Part shown: piece after piece, positions 8,926 to 17,840 of the stretch
How positions within the stretch are numbered: the stretch's first letter is position 1
Layout: the number at the start of each line of letters is the position of its first letter
Assembly: GCF_003438995.1 (NCBI RefSeq)
Contig: NZ_QSUN01000020.1
Location: 9,989 to 73,988 of the forward strand
Direction: 5' to 3'
DNA length: 64,000 bases
Origin: Bacteroides sp. OM05-12
GTDB taxonomy: Bacteria > Bacteroidota > Bacteroidia > Bacteroidales > Bacteroidaceae
The notes under the pieces: generated by a model
Database searches by the model: none
Told to the model about the DNA's origin: nothing
Seen by the model: only the letters and a program-made list of their open reading frames with translations
Translations under genes and position numbers: made by a program

Positions 8926-10056
8926 TCATTTCAGCAATCGCACCATCTCTTTCGCTGCATGTTCCGAAGCTCCGGCCGAACCCAATATCCGGATAATACG
9001 GTCATACTCCTGCAACATATCTGCACGGTATTTCTCATCATAAAGGATTTTACTTAATTCCTCCTTTACGTTATTTACAGTCATAGTACCCGCTACCAAT
9101 TCTTTCACGACCTCTTTCCCTGCAATCAAATTAACCAAAGATACAAATTGTACCTTTAATACCATCTTTTTCAGGAAAGAAATAAATTTGCCGGCTGCCA
9201 TATAGTAACAAACGACTTGAGGTACACGGAAAAGGGCCGTCTCAAGAGTTGCCGTACCGGATGTTACCAAAGCCGCATCAGCATACGAGAGCAATGCATA
9301 GGTACGGTCAAAAACTACTTTCACTCCCGCATCACCTATAAACTGCTTGTAATATTCATGTTCAATACCCGGTGCGCCCGCCAACACAAACTGGTAATCA
9401 GGAAAAGCAGTTGAGGCCTCAAGCATCAAAGGTAGGTTATTTTTTATCTCTTGCTTCCGACTACCCGCAAGCAAAGCAATGATGGGTTTATTTCCCAAAC
9501 CATTTTTAGCAAGAAAATCTTCTTTGGTTTCTTTATGTTCCTCTTTAAAAGCTGCCACTGAGTCTACACACGGATTGCCTACATAATGAATCGGGTATTG
9601 ATGTCCTTTATAGAAATCCACTTCAAAAGGTAATATAGAGAACATTTCATCCACATCCCTTTTAATGCTCTTGATACGATACTCTTTCCACGCCCATATC
9701 TTCGGAGAGATATAATAATAAACCGGTATCCGGGTATTCTTCTTGATAAACTTAGCAATGGAGAGATTAAAGCCGGGATAATCCACAAGTATTACGACGT
9801 CGGGAGCAAAACGGAGAATATCTTCTTTGCAATATTTCATATTGGCAAAGATTGTGCGCAGATGCAACAACACAGGGATAAAGCCCATATAGGCCAATTC
9901 CCGGTAATGCTTCACACGAATACCGCCCTGTGCACTCATCAAATCACCGCCAAAGAAACGAAATTCCGCCTCCGGGTCTTCCTGCTTCAACGCATGCATC
10001 AGATTAGAAGCATGTAAATCACCCGACGCTTCCCCTACAATCAAATAATACTTCAT
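8926..10056 (-). CDS. lpxB: Lipid-A-disaccharide synthase
   Basis: 376 residues, the usual LpxB length. It joins UDP-2,3-diacylglucosamine to lipid X to make the lipid A disaccharide at the inner membrane. Visible family marks are 'LIVGEASGDLHASNL' at the N-terminus, 'YYISPKIWAWKEYRI', 'PFEVDFYKG', 'YVGNPCVD' and 'LLAGSRKQEIKNNLP', plus a C-terminal 'TSGTATLETAL' sugar-nucleotide region. Located 10 bp downstream of surE, likely the same transcript; this pairing is common in Bacteroidetes. Confidence 0.97.
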   Translation of the reverse strand: MKYYLIVGEASGDLHASNLMHALKQEDPEAEFRFFGGDLMSAQGGIRVKHYRELAYMGFIPVLLHLRTIFANMKYCKEDILRFAPDVVILVDYPGFNLSIAKFIKKNTRIPVYYYISPKIWAWKEYRIKSIKRDVDEMFSILPFEVDFYKGHQYPIHYVGNPCVDSVAAFKEEHKETKEDFLAKNGLGNKPIIALLAGSRKQEIKNNLPLMLEASTAFPDYQFVLAGAPGIEHEYYKQFIGDAGVKVVFDRTYALLSYADAALVTSGTATLETALFRVPQVVCYYMAAGKFISFLKKMVLKVQFVSLVNLIAGKEVVKELVAGTMTVNNVKEELSKILYDEKYRADMLQEYDRIIRILGSAGASEHAAKEMVRLLK

Positions 10057-10066
10057 ACCTTATATA

Positions 10067-10837
10067 TTATAAGTTCCAAGCCTGCAATTTATCTATCATA
10101 TCATAGGCTGTTACATCTATCCGGGTAGGCGTGACAGCCACATAGCCATGAGTAAGTGCCCATTGGTCGGTATCCTCATTCTCCGGCTCGCCATTTGCAA
10201 AGTTACCGGTCAGCCAAAAATAATCACCTCCATGCGGACGTTGACGTTTCTCCCATTCATTCTCCCACTTGCCTACGGTCTGCCGACAGATACGTATTCC
10301 TCTAAAATCTTTCCCTTTAGGAAAGTTCACATTCAAGCAAACACCGACAGGAAGACCGTTACGGAGAACTCCTTCCGTAATACGACGGACAGAATCTTTC
10401 AATGGAGAGAAATCGGCATCCGCGGCATGATCACAAAGAGAAAAGCCAATGGAAGGTACACCGCGCAAACAACCTTCGATAACCACTCCCATCGTTCCCG
10501 AATAATGAACGTTAACGGTAGAGTTATCTCCGTGATTAATACCTCCGACAATCACATCCGGCTGACGTTCAAGCACATCAAAAGCAGCGAGCTTAATACA
10601 ATCTGCCGGAGTTCCTGTGCATTTATAGATCGTCAGACCCTCTTCTTTCCGAACAAGGCTGTATCTTACCGGGCGGTCCGCCGTAATGGCACAAGACATT
10701 CCCGAGCGGGCTGAATCCGGTGCCATTACCACCAACTCCCCTAAAGGGCGCAAGAAAGTTATCAGCTCATTTATACCTTTGGCCTGATAGCCATCATCAT
10801 TCGAAATCAAAATCAGTGGTTTGTTATCTTCTCTCAT
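10067..10837 (-). CDS. surE: 5'/3'-nucleotidase SurE
   Basis: 256 residues from the ATG at 10837 ([16 protein letters not shown]). A longer frame reaching 10876 exists but would start inside the promoter. SurE is a metal-dependent phosphatase acting on nucleoside monophosphates. The N-terminal 'ISNDDG' provides metal-binding Asp residues; '[10 protein letters not shown]' and '[11 protein letters not shown]' are further signatures. lpxB follows 10 bp later. Divergent from the small gene at 10914, with back-to-back promoters between them. Confidence 0.95.
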   Translation of the reverse strand: MREDNKPLILISNDDGYQAKGINELITFLRPLGELVVMAPDSARSGMSCAITADRPVRYSLVRKEEGLTIYKCTGTPADCIKLAAFDVLERQPDVIVGGINHGDNSTVNVHYSGTMGVVIEGCLRGVPSIGFSLCDHAADADFSPLKDSVRRITEGVLRNGLPVGVCLNVNFPKGKDFRGIRICRQTVGKWENEWEKRQRPHGGDYFWLTGNFANGEPENEDTDQWALTHGYVAVTPTRIDVTAYDMIDKLQAWNL

Positions 10838-10865
10838 TATTGTATATATATCCTTTAAATCATCG

Positions 10866-10893
10866 CAAAAATACAATTAAATCAGTAACTTTG
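10866..10893. promoter_or_regulatory. Divergent -7 boxes between surE and the 10914 gene
   Basis: Minus strand TATTTTTG (10866-10873) would drive surE-lpxB. Plus strand TAACTTTG (10886-10893) would drive the gene at 10914. Both fit TAnnTTTG; the -33 parts are less clear (minus CAAA at 10897-10900, spacer 23). Confidence 0.55.
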
Positions 10894-10913
10894 CAGCAAA
10901 ATAAAAACTATTT

Positions 10914-11333
10914 ATGTGGATATTGGTTATTAGTCTTCTCGTTCTTGCTACAGTGGCATTAATTTTAGGCAGCTATCGTAACCGACAGATCCGTAAGAAA
11001 ATAGCTAAAGGAGAACTGGAAAGTTTTCCTGAAGTAAAAGAGGTAGACGGAGAATGTTGCGGACAGCATGCCGTATGTGAGAAAGAGAGCCTGCTTGCCG
11101 CCGTAAGCAAAACGATAGAATATTATGACGACGAAGAATTGGATGAATACGCCGGCATCCCTTCCGATAAATATACAGAAGAACAGATAGAAAAGTTCAG
11201 GGATGTATTCTATACAATGCAGGAAACAGATGTAGCCGGATGGAACAGAAGTCTGCAACTGCGGGGCATTAATCTGCCGGATGAGTTGAAAGATGAAGTT
11301 TTTCTGGTAGTCGGCGAAAGGCGGTTTCATTAA
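10914..11333 (+). CDS. Small N-terminally anchored protein with CCGxHxxC motif, unknown function
   Basis: 139 residues. Residues about 2-20 form one membrane helix ('WILVISLLVLATVALILG') followed by a basic stretch. A compact 'CCGQHAVC' cluster (about residues 48-55) could bind a metal. The C-terminal half is acidic and helical with 'VAGWNRSLQLRGINLP'. I recognise it as a Bacteroidetes conserved type but cannot assign a function. It starts 20 bp before a metal ABC permease gene, so the Cys/His cluster makes a link to metal handling possible (inference). Confidence 0.7.
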   Translation: MWILVISLLVLATVALILGSYRNRQIRKKIAKGELESFPEVKEVDGECCGQHAVCEKESLLAAVSKTIEYYDDEELDEYAGIPSDKYTEEQIEKFRDVFYTMQETDVAGWNRSLQLRGINLPDELKDEVFLVVGERRFH

Positions 11334-11353
11334 GATTCTAAATACATTGTCTG

Positions 11354-12169
11354 ATGGATTTATTACAATATACTTTTTTTCAGAACGCATTGTTAGGCAG
11401 TTTGTTTGCCAGTATCGCCTGTGGCATCATCGGCACTTATATCGTCACCCGAAGACTTGTCTTTATTAGTGGTGGCATTACGCACGCCTCATTCGGTGGT
11501 ATCGGTCTGGGACTTTATACGGGCATTTCCCCTATTCTTTCGGCTGCAATCTTTTCCGTATTTTCCGCATTCGGCGTAGAATGGCTCAGTAAACGGAAAG
11601 ATATGCGTGAGGATTCCGCCATTGCCGTATTCTGGACATTGGGCATGGCACTAGGCATTATGTTCAGTTTCCTTTCACCCGGTTTTGCACCGGATTTGTC
11701 TGCGTACCTGTTCGGTAATATCCTGACCATAACGAAAACCGATATTCTTTTACTGGCTTTGTTGTCCGGTGCTTTGGCTTTGTTCTTCACCCTATTTCTC
11801 CATCCTATTATTTCCATTGCATTCGACCGTGAGTTTTCCCGTTCGCAAGGTATTCCCGTCGTAGTGTTCGAATATATTTTAATGATGTTTATCGCTCTTA
11901 CCATCGTACTCTCTTTGCGAATGGTAGGAATCGTACTCGCCATATCCCTGCTGACCATTCCGCAAATGACTGCCAACCTGTTCACTTTCAAATTTAAACG
12001 TATCATTTGGCTTTCCATTCTGATCGGTTATATCGGGTGTTTGGGAGGATTATTCATTTCATATTCTCTTAATGTACCGTCAGGAGCATCAATTATCTTT
12101 TTTTCCATTATTATTTATGCAATCTGCAAAGTGGGAAAAACTATTTTTATAAATTTGCGCAAACAATAA
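11354..12169 (+). CDS. Metal ABC transporter permease (ABC-3/ZnuB-MntB family)
   Basis: 271 residues, mostly hydrophobic with about eight membrane helices, the usual size for ABC-3 permeases of zinc/manganese/iron importers. Family features: 'RRLVFISGGITHASFGGIG' near the N-terminus, 'PDLSAYLFGNIL' in the middle and 'IVLAISLLTIPQMTA' towards the C-terminus. No ATPase or binding-protein gene is adjacent, so partners must be elsewhere. Substrate metal cannot be told from sequence alone. Confidence 0.9.
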   Translation: MDLLQYTFFQNALLGSLFASIACGIIGTYIVTRRLVFISGGITHASFGGIGLGLYTGISPILSAAIFSVFSAFGVEWLSKRKDMREDSAIAVFWTLGMALGIMFSFLSPGFAPDLSAYLFGNILTITKTDILLLALLSGALALFFTLFLHPIISIAFDREFSRSQGIPVVVFEYILMMFIALTIVLSLRMVGIVLAISLLTIPQMTANLFTFKFKRIIWLSILIGYIGCLGGLFISYSLNVPSGASIIFFSIIIYAICKVGKTIFINLRKQ

Positions 12170-12222
12170 AACGGGAAGATTTGTGTTTTATTTATAGTCA
12201 TATCTCATAAAGTTGCAAAAGA

Positions 12223-15066
12223 TTGAAAAGATACGGAATATACTGGATAGGATGTCTGATAATATTAATGATTGCCGCGGGCTGTTCTACTAAAAAGAAC
12301 ACGGCCGGTACACGTTTTTGGCAATCGTTTACTACCCGTTTTAATGTATATTTCAATGGGAATGAAGCCTATAAAGAAGGAATGAAGGCGATAGAAGACG
12401 GCAATAAGGACAGTTATCAGGAGATTCTTCCGCTCTATCCCATCGGAAACAAAAAGACGGTCGGCATGGGAGCCTCCAATTTTGACCGTGCTGTAGAGAA
12501 ATCGCAAAAAGCAATCAAGCTACACTCCATCAAGAAAAAACCGCCTCGCAAACCGAGTAAGCGAAACGACCCGAAATACAAACGTTGGATGGCTCAGAAA
12601 GAATATAATCCTTTCTTACATAACGCATGGATGCTGATGGGTAAAGCCCAATTCCAGAAAGGAGAGTTTCTGGAAGCAGCCGCCACCTTCTCATATATCT
12701 CACGTCTATATGCCACCGATCCCAAGATTGTAGCGGATGCCCGCATCTGGATGGCACGTTGCTATACAGAGATGGACTGGTTCTACGATGCCGAAGATGC
12801 ATTGGAAAAGATAAACAACGACAGTCTGCCTAAAGAATTGGAACCATCGCATTCTGCCGCTTACGGAAATTATCTGCTCCGGCAAAAGCGATTCAAGGAA
12901 GCAATACCTTATCTGATTACAACAATCAAAAATGAAAAGCGGAAAAAGCAGAAAGCACGCGAGTATTACCTACTAGGACAAATCTATGAGGAAACCGGTG
13001 ATTTTGCCCAATCTTACCAAGCCTATGCCAAGGCTATCAAACAAAATCCGCCATACGAGCTTGAACTCAATGCAAGAATCAAGCAGACGGAAGTAATCCC
13101 TCCCGGTAAAGCGGAAAAGACTATTAAACTGTTACACCGCATGGCACGCAATAAAAAGAATGCGGAATATCAGGATCAGATATATTATGCCATCGGTAAC
13201 ATCTATATCACCAAGCAGGATACGGCAAACGCCATAAAACAATATCACCTCGGTGCAGAGAAAAGTACACGCAACGGCATTGAGAAAGGTATTATCCTGC
13301 TCAGGTTGGGAGACATTTACTGGGCGCAAGCCAACTATGTGGAAGCCCAGAAATGTTATTCGGAAGCTATCGGATTGATAGATAAGGATTATCCGGAATA
13401 TGCCAAAGTAAATAAACGCTCCGAAGTACTCGATGAACTGGTGACTTACGTTGTCAGCGTGGAGCTGCAAGACAGTTTGCAGCACTTGGCCACACTTAGC
13501 GAAGCGGAGAGATTGCAGATTGTAGAGAAAATCATCGAAGACGTTAAAAAGAAGGAGGAGGAAGAACGCAAAGAAGCCGAGCGTCAGGAATTAATGAACA
13601 AACGCGAGGAGGCAATGGGCGAACAACCGTTCGGGAATAAAAACCAACCTAACACTCCGACCATAAGTACGGGAGACAAATCATGGTATTTCTATAATCA
13701 GCAACTTGTAACGCAAGGAAAGAACGACTTCCAGCGTAAATGGGGACGCAGAAAGTTGGAAGACGACTGGAGACGCCGTAACAAGACCGTCATAGCCAAC
13801 GAAGAATTTGCAGCTATCGACTACGAGGCGGATGAGCAACAGACGGATTCCATTGCCGCACTAGAAGCCGGAAACGATTCTATTCCAACGGATACAGTCG
13901 TTACGGATAATAAGAATCCGGAGTTCTATCTGCAACAAATCCCGCTTACGGAAGAAGCAATGCAAGAGTCCAACGACATACTGTCCGACGGTCTTTTCAA
14001 TATGGGAATGATTTACAAGGATAAGCTGGAAGACTTCTCACTGGCGGAACAGACATTTACGAGACTTTATACACAGTTCCCCGACTTTGGGAACTTGGAT
14101 GAAGTGTATTACAATCTCTACTTGATGAACTCCCGTTGGAAACGAACGGCAGAAGCGGAAGGGTATAAGAATACACTGATCTCGCGATACCCCGACAGCA
14201 AATATGCCTTGACAATATCCGACCCGGACTTTGCGCGCAATGCTCTGTACGGAAAACATCTGGAAGACTCGTTATATGCAGTTACCTATCAGGCTTTCAC
14301 GGAGGGAGACTACCGTACTGTCGATGCAAACTATGAGACTGCCAAAGTAAAATATGCCATGGGGCAACATATGCCTAAGTTCATGTTCCTGCATACAATG
14401 GGATTACTGCAGTCCGGCGACCGTAAAGGATTTATGGAGGCACTGAAAGAAATCGTAGAGAAATATCCGAAGAACGAAATCAGCGAAATAGCCGGCAATA
14501 TTGTCAAAGGCTTACAGGAAGGACGCCTGCTGGCTGCGGACGGAAGTGCATTCGGCTCTATATGGAAACGTCGTAAGATAGAACAAACGGAAGGAGAACT
14601 TCCGGCAGACAGCCTGACGCTCAAGTTCAGTGACGAGCGAAACACTCCTTATCTGTTTATTCTGGCATACGAAGAAGGAAAGATCAATGAGAATATGCTG
14701 CTTTATGAAATGGCGCATTATAATTTCTCTAACTTTATTATCAAGAATTTCGATCTTTCATTTGTTAATGATAACGGTATCGGAATGTTGCAGACCAAAG
14801 AATTTGCTAACTTTGACGAAGCATACCAATATATGAAGCTGCTTTATTCGGACAAGGATATGGCACGCAAATTAAGCGGAATGAGAGCGATCGTTATTTC
14901 TGCATCCAACTTTGAACTGTTACAAAAGTATTTCAGTTTTGATGATTATGCGGAATTCTATAACGAACACTTCTCTGACATTCCTGAACCGGAAATAGAA
15001 GGGATCATGCTGGATGAGCCTATCCTTATCGAAGGTGTAGACCAGGCAGAGGAAGAAGATTACTAA
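12223..15066 (+). CDS. porW: PorW/SprE-like TPR lipoprotein
   Basis: 947 residues. The start is TTG: no in-frame ATG or GTG lies between it and the stop at 12208, and it gives a clean signal with lipobox 'MIAAGCS'. The body is TPR-like helices (about 130-430), a charged linker with 'KKKEEEERKEAERQE' (about 440-465), and a second TPR block (about 580-900). This matches the PorW/SprE periplasmic lipoprotein associated with type IX secretion and gliding in Bacteroidetes. It is immediately followed by porX, a T9SS-linked regulator gene, which supports the call. In Bacteroides, which usually lack a full T9SS, its role is unclear. Confidence 0.75.
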   Translation: MKRYGIYWIGCLIILMIAAGCSTKKNTAGTRFWQSFTTRFNVYFNGNEAYKEGMKAIEDGNKDSYQEILPLYPIGNKKTVGMGASNFDRAVEKSQKAIKLHSIKKKPPRKPSKRNDPKYKRWMAQKEYNPFLHNAWMLMGKAQFQKGEFLEAAATFSYISRLYATDPKIVADARIWMARCYTEMDWFYDAEDALEKINNDSLPKELEPSHSAAYGNYLLRQKRFKEAIPYLITTIKNEKRKKQKAREYYLLGQIYEETGDFAQSYQAYAKAIKQNPPYELELNARIKQTEVIPPGKAEKTIKLLHRMARNKKNAEYQDQIYYAIGNIYITKQDTANAIKQYHLGAEKSTRNGIEKGIILLRLGDIYWAQANYVEAQKCYSEAIGLIDKDYPEYAKVNKRSEVLDELVTYVVSVELQDSLQHLATLSEAERLQIVEKIIEDVKKKEEEERKEAERQELMNKREEAMGEQPFGNKNQPNTPTISTGDKSWYFYNQQLVTQGKNDFQRKWGRRKLEDDWRRRNKTVIANEEFAAIDYEADEQQTDSIAALEAGNDSIPTDTVVTDNKNPEFYLQQIPLTEEAMQESNDILSDGLFNMGMIYKDKLEDFSLAEQTFTRLYTQFPDFGNLDEVYYNLYLMNSRWKRTAEAEGYKNTLISRYPDSKYALTISDPDFARNALYGKHLEDSLYAVTYQAFTEGDYRTVDANYETAKVKYAMGQHMPKFMFLHTMGLLQSGDRKGFMEALKEIVEKYPKNEISEIAGNIVKGLQEGRLLAADGSAFGSIWKRRKIEQTEGELPADSLTLKFSDERNTPYLFILAYEEGKINENMLLYEMAHYNFSNFIIKNFDLSFVNDNGIGMLQTKEFANFDEAYQYMKLLYSDKDMARKLSGMRAIVISASNFELLQKYFSFDDYAEFYNEHFSDIPEPEIEGIMLDEPILIEGVDQAEEEDY

Positions 15067-15085
15067 ACAATTAAAAAGGCGGAAA

Positions 15086-16639
15086 ATGAAAAAGGACCAT
15101 TTACTTTGGGTGGACGATGAAATAGATATGCTGAAACCGCACATCCTATTTCTACAAAGCAAGGGATATGAAGTGAGCACGGTAACCAACGGACAAGATG
15201 CGCTCGACCTTTGTAAAGAGACAACGTTCGATTTGATTTTCCTGGACGAGAATATGCCCGGCATCAGTGGTTTGGAAACATTGGCTCTGATAAAAGAAGT
15301 CAGCCCGAACGTGCCCGTCGTGATGATAACCAAAAGCGAAGAAGAAAACATCATGGATATGGCTATCGGTTCCAAAATTGCCGACTACCTGATAAAGCCG
15401 GTCAACCCGAACCAGATATTACTGACACTGAAGAAAAACCTGCATAAGAAAGATATCATCACCGAAGTGGCAAACAGCGGTTATCAGCAAAACTTCAACA
15501 AGATAGGTATGCAGATAAACGACTCGCTTACGTATAATGACTGGAAGGAAGTGTACAAGCGGCTTGTCTTTTGGGAATTGGAACTGGAAGGAACAGACAG
15601 CAATATGGCGGAAATGTTGAAGATGCAGAAGTCCGAAGCCAACACCGCCTTTACCAAATTCATTAAAAAGAACTATACGGACTGGATGCAGAACCCGGAC
15701 GAACGTCCGATGATGAGCCCCGACCTGTTCAAACGCAAGATATTCCCGCTACTGGATGCAGGGGAAAAAGTATTCTTCATCGTTATCGACAATTTCCGTT
15801 ACGACCAGTGGAGACTGATAAGCAATGAGTTTGCAGACTCTTTCATCATCGAGGAAGATCTGTATTACGGTATCTTGCCGACCGCTACGCAATATGCCCG
15901 CAACGCCATTTTCTCCGGATTGATGCCCAACAAGATTGCCGAGATGTTTCCCGAATTATGGGTGGACGAAGATGAAGAAGAAGGCAAAAATCTGAATGAA
16001 GCACCCCTCGTACAGACGCAAATAGACCGATACCGCCGCAAGGATACTTTCTCTTATCATAAGATTAACGACTCCGGAGCGGGAGAACGTTTGGTGAATC
16101 AATTCAGTCGTTTGAAACAGAATGACTTGAATGTCGTTGTCCTCAACTTCATAGATATGATGTCTCATGCCCGAACCGAATCCAAGATGATGCGCGAACT
16201 CGCTTCCACCGAAGCGGCTTATCGTTCCATCACCCTTTCATGGTTCCGCCATTCATCCGTCAATGAATTGTTTAAAGCATTGGCAGAGAGCGATTACAAA
16301 GTCATCGTGACGACCGACCACGGCAGTATCCGCGTAGACAATCCGATAAAGGTAATAGGAGACAGAAATACGAATACCAACCTGCGATACAAGTTGGGAA
16401 AGAATTTAAGCTATAACCCCAAACAGGTGTTCGAGATAAAAGAACCGTTGAAAGCACAACTGCCCAGCCCGAATGTCAGCACCAGCTACATCTTCGCTAC
16501 GGGCGGCGACTTCTTCGCTTATCCCAACAATTACAACTACTATGCATCTTATTATAAAGATACATTCCAGCACGGAGGTGTCTCAATGGAAGAGATGATT
16601 ATTCCTATCATCACGATGCAAAGCAAAAATAAAAGATAA
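15086..16639 (+). CDS. porX: PorX: response regulator fused to PglZ/alkaline-phosphatase-like domain
   Basis: 517 residues. A receiver domain (about 1-125) has the acidic pair Asp10/Asp11, phospho-acceptor Asp54 in 'IFLDENMPG' and Lys in 'LIKPVNP'. Residues about 160-515 form an alkaline-phosphatase-superfamily PglZ domain with 'IVIDNFRYDQW' (metal/nucleophile region), 'ATQYARNAIFSGL' and 'VTTDHGS'. In Porphyromonas, PorX is the cytoplasmic regulator linked to T9SS gene expression and cleaves cyclic oligonucleotides in vitro. It sits 19 bp after porW and 16 bp before tsaE; operon likely. Confidence 0.9.
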   Translation: MKKDHLLWVDDEIDMLKPHILFLQSKGYEVSTVTNGQDALDLCKETTFDLIFLDENMPGISGLETLALIKEVSPNVPVVMITKSEEENIMDMAIGSKIADYLIKPVNPNQILLTLKKNLHKKDIITEVANSGYQQNFNKIGMQINDSLTYNDWKEVYKRLVFWELELEGTDSNMAEMLKMQKSEANTAFTKFIKKNYTDWMQNPDERPMMSPDLFKRKIFPLLDAGEKVFFIVIDNFRYDQWRLISNEFADSFIIEEDLYYGILPTATQYARNAIFSGLMPNKIAEMFPELWVDEDEEEGKNLNEAPLVQTQIDRYRRKDTFSYHKINDSGAGERLVNQFSRLKQNDLNVVVLNFIDMMSHARTESKMMRELASTEAAYRSITLSWFRHSSVNELFKALAESDYKVIVTTDHGSIRVDNPIKVIGDRNTNTNLRYKLGKNLSYNPKQVFEIKEPLKAQLPSPNVSTSYIFATGGDFFAYPNNYNYYASYYKDTFQHGGVSMEEMIIPIITMQSKNKR

Positions 16640-16655
16640 TTAAACACTAAATAAG

Positions 16656-17069
16656 ATGGAAATAAAGATTACCTCGTTAGATAACATCCATGATGCTGCC
16701 AAACAGTTCATCGCAGCAATGGGAGACAATACCGTATTCGCTTTCTACGGAAAGATGGGTGCAGGTAAAACTACTTTCATAAAAGCCGTATGCGAAGAGT
16801 TGGGCGTGACGGACGTCATCAACTCCCCCACATTTGCAATCATCAATGAATATCGTTCCGAAACAGCCGGAGAGCTGATTTATCATTTCGACTTCTACCG
16901 TATCAACAAAGTAGAGGAAGCATTCGATTTTGGCTATGAAGACTATTTCTACAGCGGTGCTCTCTGTTTCATCGAATGGCCGGAGCTGATAGAAGAGCTT
17001 CTACCGATGGATGCAGTTAAAGTGACGATTGAAGAACAAGCAGACGGAAGCCGTGTGATAACCCTATAA
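16656..17069 (+). CDS. tsaE: tRNA threonylcarbamoyladenosine biosynthesis ATPase TsaE
   Basis: 137 residues. Walker A 'GKMGAGKT' at residues 32-39, then '[11 protein letters not shown]' and 'HFDFYRI', all TsaE signatures; 'FIEWPELI' is the conserved C-terminal motif. TsaE powers turnover of the TsaBD complex that makes t6A on ANN-decoding tRNAs. Third gene of the porW-porX-tsaE run. A hairpin built on GGGAACCG/CGGTTC lies just after the stop (about 17080-17110). Confidence 0.95.
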   Translation: MEIKITSLDNIHDAAKQFIAAMGDNTVFAFYGKMGAGKTTFIKAVCEELGVTDVINSPTFAIINEYRSETAGELIYHFDFYRINKVEEAFDFGYEDYFYSGALCFIEWPELIEELLPMDAVKVTIEEQADGSRVITL

Positions 17070-17120
17070 GAAAAGTCAACGGGAACCGTTTGTTTCATTC
17101 GGTTCTCCCTTAGGAACTTT

Positions 17121-17212
17121 TTGTTCCATAATATATGAAACTATTGTTCCACAAAATAAGAAACAAAAGTTTCATAAAATATGAAACAAGAGTTCCACAA
17201 TATATGAAACTA
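17121..17212. repeat. Four tandem 23-bp palindromic repeats
   Basis: Head-to-tail units at 17121-17143, 17144-17166, 17167-17189 and 17190-17212, each with GTTyCA near the left and ATGAAAC (AAGAAAC in unit 2) near the right. Unit 3 contains GTTTCAT-AAAAT-ATGAAAC, a perfect dyad. The 23-bp period breaks the frame, so this is not coding. It lies in the 186-bp gap before the Imm17-like gene and may be an iteron/operator array or a small minisatellite. Confidence 0.8.
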
Positions 17213-17255
17213 ATGCCTCCTACCGAGGAAACTATAAAAGCCCCCGTACCGTTTT

Positions 17256-17465
17256 ATGTTTGCACAATACTTCGTACAGATTTTATTCGCCTTGACAGGT
17301 ATCATCTCCCTATTGGCGGCTTTGCTTGACTGGGAATGGTTTTTCTCCGCACAGAATGCGCAGTTTCTGACACGGAGTCTGGGAAGAAAAAAAACACGGC
17401 TGTTCTATGGCGTATTAGGATTCGTCCTAATGGGAACAGCCGTGTTCTTGTTTTATAAGAGATAA
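17256..17465 (+). CDS. Imm17-like small membrane protein
   Basis: 69 residues with two membrane helices (about 4-24 and 47-66) and a middle 'FFSAQNAQFLTRSLGRKKTRLFYGVLG'-type segment (key part GRKKTRLFYG) that recalls the immunity-17 family. If correct it would protect the inner membrane from a contact-dependent toxin, but no toxin gene is adjacent, so this is a weak functional call. The 3' end of the gene contains a strong hairpin (17393-17446). Convergent with the gene ending at 17472, only 6 bp apart. Confidence 0.65.
   Translation: MFAQYFVQILFALTGIISLLAALLDWEWFFSAQNAQFLTRSLGRKKTRLFYGVLGFVLMGTAVFLFYKR
17393..17446. other. Strong hairpin inside the 3' end of the Imm17-like gene
   Basis: A perfect 13-bp outer stem (17393-17405 with 17434-17446) encloses a 7-bp inner stem ATTAGGA/TCCTAAT capped by a TTCG tetraloop (17421-17424), with an asymmetric internal loop. 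It is followed on the plus strand by CTTGTTTTAT. It is inside the coding frame, so it may double as the terminator of this gene or of the convergent gene. Confidence 0.7.
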
Positions 17466-17471
17466 CGTTCT

Positions 17472-17807
17472 TTATTCTACCTGACCAAGTGAGTTTCCAT
17501 ACTCCATCTCTCCTTGGACTACCCAAAGGATATCTTCCGAAGCATATTCACCCATCTCGTCTTTCTTGGCTTCGCGAATAATATAGTCCACGATTTCATC
17601 TTGGTCAATATTGATATATCCATCAGCATCAGGCTGAGCGTCCAGACACCCACTCGTAGAGTAATAATCAACCATTACATCGAGAAAATAGTATAATTCA
17701 TCATCAGAGAATTTACCCTTTAACTCTTGAGGCAGATAATTCTTGATAAACTCAATCGTCTTCTCATCATCTGCGTCTTCCAATAAGAAATCGTCTTCAA
17801 GTCCCAT
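17472..17807 (-). CDS. Small acidic conserved protein, unknown function
   Basis: 111 residues, strongly acidic ('LEDDFLLEDADDEKT', 'DADGYINIDQDEIVDYII'), no signal or membrane segment, so likely cytoplasmic. I do not recognise a domain. It starts 33 bp after trxA stops, in the same direction, so may share the trxA transcript. Its amino-acid pattern looks well maintained. Confidence 0.65.
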   Translation of the reverse strand: MGLEDDFLLEDADDEKTIEFIKNYLPQELKGKFSDDELYYFLDVMVDYYSTSGCLDAQPDADGYINIDQDEIVDYIIREAKKDEMGEYASEDILWVVQGEMEYGNSLGQVE

Positions 17808-17840
17808 AATATTCTTATTTAATAATGTATACTTATACTC

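Noticed and set aside
10720..10962. 80-aa plus-strand frame across the surE start
   Set aside because: It covers the divergent promoters and the surE 5' end in antisense; no supporting features.
17121..17212. Possible CRISPR array
   Set aside because: Units are head-to-tail without spacers and no cas genes are present.
17135..17329. 64-aa frame starting in the tandem repeats
   Set aside because: It crosses 23-bp repeats, so each unit is read in a different frame, and overlaps the Imm17-like gene start; no family resemblance.
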